64,000 bases of DNA from Chitinophaga caeni (GTDB taxonomy: Bacteria > Bacteroidota > Bacteroidia > Chitinophagales > Chitinophagaceae): the NCBI RefSeq assembly GCF_002557795.1, contig NZ_CP023777.1, positions 1,981,001 to 2,045,000 on the forward strand, read 5' to 3'. Below are positions 62,264 to 64,000 of this stretch, one piece after another. The notes under the pieces are model-generated. The model was not told where the DNA came from. It ran no database searches and worked only from the letters and a program-made list of their open reading frames with translations. Numbering within the stretch: position 1 is the first letter of the stretch; every line of letters begins with the position of its first letter. A program made the translations under genes and the position numbers.

Positions 62264-63814
62264 ATGCATTTATACTGGAAAAAATTATCATATCTTTTAT
62301 TGTGCTGCCTTTTCAGCGCAAGTTTGATGGCGCAAGATCCTTCATATTATGTTTATATACAAAGTGAGCATAACCAGCCATTTTATGTAAAATATAATGG
62401 CAAGGTGTTGAGCTCATCCGTAAAAGGATATTTAATTATCTCCCAATTGCCGCAAGGAGATATGCCTATTACGATTGGTTTCCCGAAGAATGAACTTCCA
62501 GAGGAATCTTTTACCATCCGTGTAAACGGTAGAAGGGATCGCGGCTACTTACTCAAAAGTAATAATGGTAAAAGCTTTGCCCTGTACGATCTACAAACAT
62601 TCGCTATGTTAAAAGCAAAAGGAATGGATGGAGAGGATGACAATACCGGGCTTGCTCAAAATGAAAATGAACAGACAAATGATCTTTCCAGTGAAAGTGG
62701 GGAAGTGAATAATGTCGAAGAAGTGAGCGCCGTGACTGTGGCAGGAAAAGAAGAAAAACTTACTCCCCCCCTCACGGCAGAAAAATTATCATCCCAAACG
62801 GCATCAAGCTCCAAAAATGCTTTCGCTGCTGCCTTAGACAAAGTTATTAGCGACGATAGGCCGGATGATATTTATGAAGAAGCCGCTGCGAGCGTAGATA
62901 CCATTGTAAATAAAAAAATTAGCAAGACAAGAACTCCTAAGAAAGCGAGAGCGCCTTTGACAGAAGAAGAAAAGGCCATACTAGCCGGTGTTATGGCGGA
63001 TGAAAAGCTGGCTGCAGACAAGGAAGCTGCCCAAGCTGCCGAGGAAGCCGCCAAAATTGCTGCCGAAGATGCTTGGAAAGAAGTTAACGGTAAAGGGGAA
63101 CTTCCCGAAAATAATTCTAAAGCCAAGATAGAAGAAGGGGGGATGTTCCTCGCGGAAGAAGCCGCCAGCCCTAAGGCTACTTATTCAACCGGCGACAAGG
63201 AAAAACCCGGCAAGAAATCCAAGAAGAAGAAAAATACCTCGGAGCCTGATTTCATTGACTTCGGTGATGTAAATGCCGGAGCTGGCAGCACAACTCCCCT
63301 CACTTCGGGCAGTGAGAGCGAATCTAAACCTTCAAAAAAGGAAAAGCGCCAAATGAAAAACGCTGAGGAAGCTGCGGCCATAACGGAGCCTGTGTTCCAG
63401 GATGAAACTGGAGAAGATAGCAAAAAAACAAGGAAAGAAGAGCGCGAAGCCCGCAAGGCTGATGCCAAGAAAGCTGCCGGTGAGAAAGATGATTCCGGCG
63501 TTAAAATGATAAATTCCGATTGCGGTGAATTGTTATCGGTGGAAGATTTTAGGAAATTGATCCGCAAGATGTCCGGGGCTAAAGATGAAGAGGGGATGAT
63601 TGATGTGTTTAGAAAATCTACCCGCAAGGTTTGTCTTTCTTCCGAACAGGTACGTACCTTGGTGCAATTATTCGAAACAGATCAATACCGTTACCGCCTA
63701 ATGGATACCGCTTACGCACGTACTTTCGATTCCGATAATTTTGGCCGGTTGGTTAACTTACTCCAGGATGAATATTATATCGGCAGGTTTAAAGCGCTGA
63801 CCCGTAAACATTAA
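62264..63814 (+). CDS. DUF4476 domain protein with long charged linker
   Basis: The ATG at 62264 (MHLYWKKLSYLLLCCLFSAS) gives a signal peptide ending at LMAQ. The protein is 516 aa. An N-terminal beta domain (about 25-110, YVYIQSEHNQPFYVKYNGKV) is followed by a very long Lys/Glu/Ala-rich low-complexity linker (about 130-400). The C-terminal DUF4476 domain has CGELLSVEDFRKLIRKMSGA and ends DEYYIGRFKALTRKH. It is a Bacteroidota envelope protein of unknown function. The linker length is likely variable between strains. Confidence 0.85.
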   Translation: MHLYWKKLSYLLLCCLFSASLMAQDPSYYVYIQSEHNQPFYVKYNGKVLSSSVKGYLIISQLPQGDMPITIGFPKNELPEESFTIRVNGRRDRGYLLKSNNGKSFALYDLQTFAMLKAKGMDGEDDNTGLAQNENEQTNDLSSESGEVNNVEEVSAVTVAGKEEKLTPPLTAEKLSSQTASSSKNAFAAALDKVISDDRPDDIYEEAAASVDTIVNKKISKTRTPKKARAPLTEEEKAILAGVMADEKLAADKEAAQAAEEAAKIAAEDAWKEVNGKGELPENNSKAKIEEGGMFLAEEAASPKATYSTGDKEKPGKKSKKKKNTSEPDFIDFGDVNAGAGSTTPLTSGSESESKPSKKEKRQMKNAEEAAAITEPVFQDETGEDSKKTRKEEREARKADAKKAAGEKDDSGVKMINSDCGELLSVEDFRKLIRKMSGAKDEEGMIDVFRKSTRKVCLSSEQVRTLVQLFETDQYRYRLMDTAYARTFDSDNFGRLVNLLQDEYYIGRFKALTRKH

Positions 63815-63837
63815 TCAAATAACTATATTTATATATC

Positions 63838-63877
63838 ATGAGGCTAACCGTAACCGCGGTTAGCCTCATGATTTTAT
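63838..63877. terminator. terminator after the DUF4476 gene
   Basis: ATGAGGCTAACCG and CGGTTAGCCTCAT form a 13-bp stem with a six-base loop, followed by a T-rich sequence. Confidence 0.85.
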
Positions 63878-63910
63878 ATCGAGACAAAACTTTATGTAAT
63901 TTCGCGCTCT

Positions 63911-64000
63911 ATGGCTCGGTATTTTATAGAAGTAGCTTACATGGGTGGGCGTTATAGTGGGTTTCAAATCCAGGACAATGGTAGTTCTGTCCAGGGGGAA
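63911..64000 (+). CDS. truA: tRNA pseudouridine synthase A, 5' part
   Basis: The frame opens at ATG 63911 and runs past the window edge. Its first 30 residues read MARYFIEVAYMGGRYSGFQI, then QDNGSSVQGE. YxGxxYxGFQxQ...TVQGE is the start of TruA, which converts uridines in the anticodon arm of tRNAs to pseudouridine. Only the N-terminal RNA-binding start is visible, and the catalytic Asp lies outside. Confidence 0.85.
   Translation, partial: MARYFIEVAYMGGRYSGFQIQDNGSSVQGE

Noticed and set aside
1..64000. CRISPR array
   Set aside because: No regularly spaced direct repeats with unique spacers were seen. The only regular period is the 143-bp tRNA tandem.

Overview
The window looks like a chromosome segment from a Bacteroidota bacterium, most likely Chitinophagaceae (Chitinophaga-like). 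The reasons are the SusC/SusD pair, DUF-type surface lipoproteins (DUF4959/5126/5000, DUF4998), a DUF4476 protein, TTTG/TAnnTTTG-type promoters, weak Shine-Dalgarno sites and Bacteroides-type mobilization genes. The genus is inferred, not proven.

Region 1 (1-1.6 kb) holds an AraC regulator and a small Ala-rich lipoprotein. Region 2 (about 1.7-25.8 kb) is an AT-richer integrated, mobilizable defence island. From left to right it carries an AbiE toxin-antitoxin pair, a three-gene DISARM-like phage-defence cassette, a promoterless alternative methylase specificity cassette in inverted orientation, a tyrosine recombinase, the mobilization genes mobB and mobA with a hairpin-rich oriT candidate, a DUF3408 protein, a ClbS/DfsB-like protein, two small HTH proteins, a GmrSD-like DUF262 protein and the element's integrase. 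The DISARM-like cassette consists of a giant DEAH/DUF1998 helicase with a nuclease-like C-terminus, a DrmD-like SNF2 helicase and an Eco57I-type adenine methylase. The central observation is a perfect 51-bp inverted repeat (14406-14456 and 16570-16620). It brackets the methylase's C-terminal specificity region and the silent alternative cassette, with a recombinase gene immediately next door. This looks like a DISARM system whose methylation specificity switches by DNA inversion.

Region 3 (25.9-40.4 kb) is core-like DNA with an HdeD-like membrane protein, a small secreted protein and a polysaccharide utilization locus: SusC, SusD, two glycan-binding-type lipoproteins, a GH29 alpha-L-fucosidase and a divergent AraC regulator. 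Beyond a decayed hicAB remnant lie a CBM9-like protein and a GH10-like protein. Together they suggest capture and breakdown of a fucosylated glycan.

Region 4 (41.3-45.4 kb) is a second small island with an RloB-like protein, an AAA ATPase (AbiL/PARIS-like pair) and a XerD-like integrase. It is flanked by near-identical copies of the intrinsic terminator of a tRNA-Glu operon. Three identical tRNA-Glu(UUC) genes follow at a 143-bp period.

Region 5 (45.9-64 kb) is housekeeping. It contains gapA and pgk, an M20 dipeptidase, a single-domain response regulator, a LemA/TPM membrane cluster, a DUF1835 protein, a four-gene operon (GntP permease, RidA, D-threonine-aldolase-like enzyme, M19 dipeptidase), an SH3-like lipoprotein, an M1 aminopeptidase, a biotin carboxyl carrier protein, a DUF4476 protein and the start of truA.
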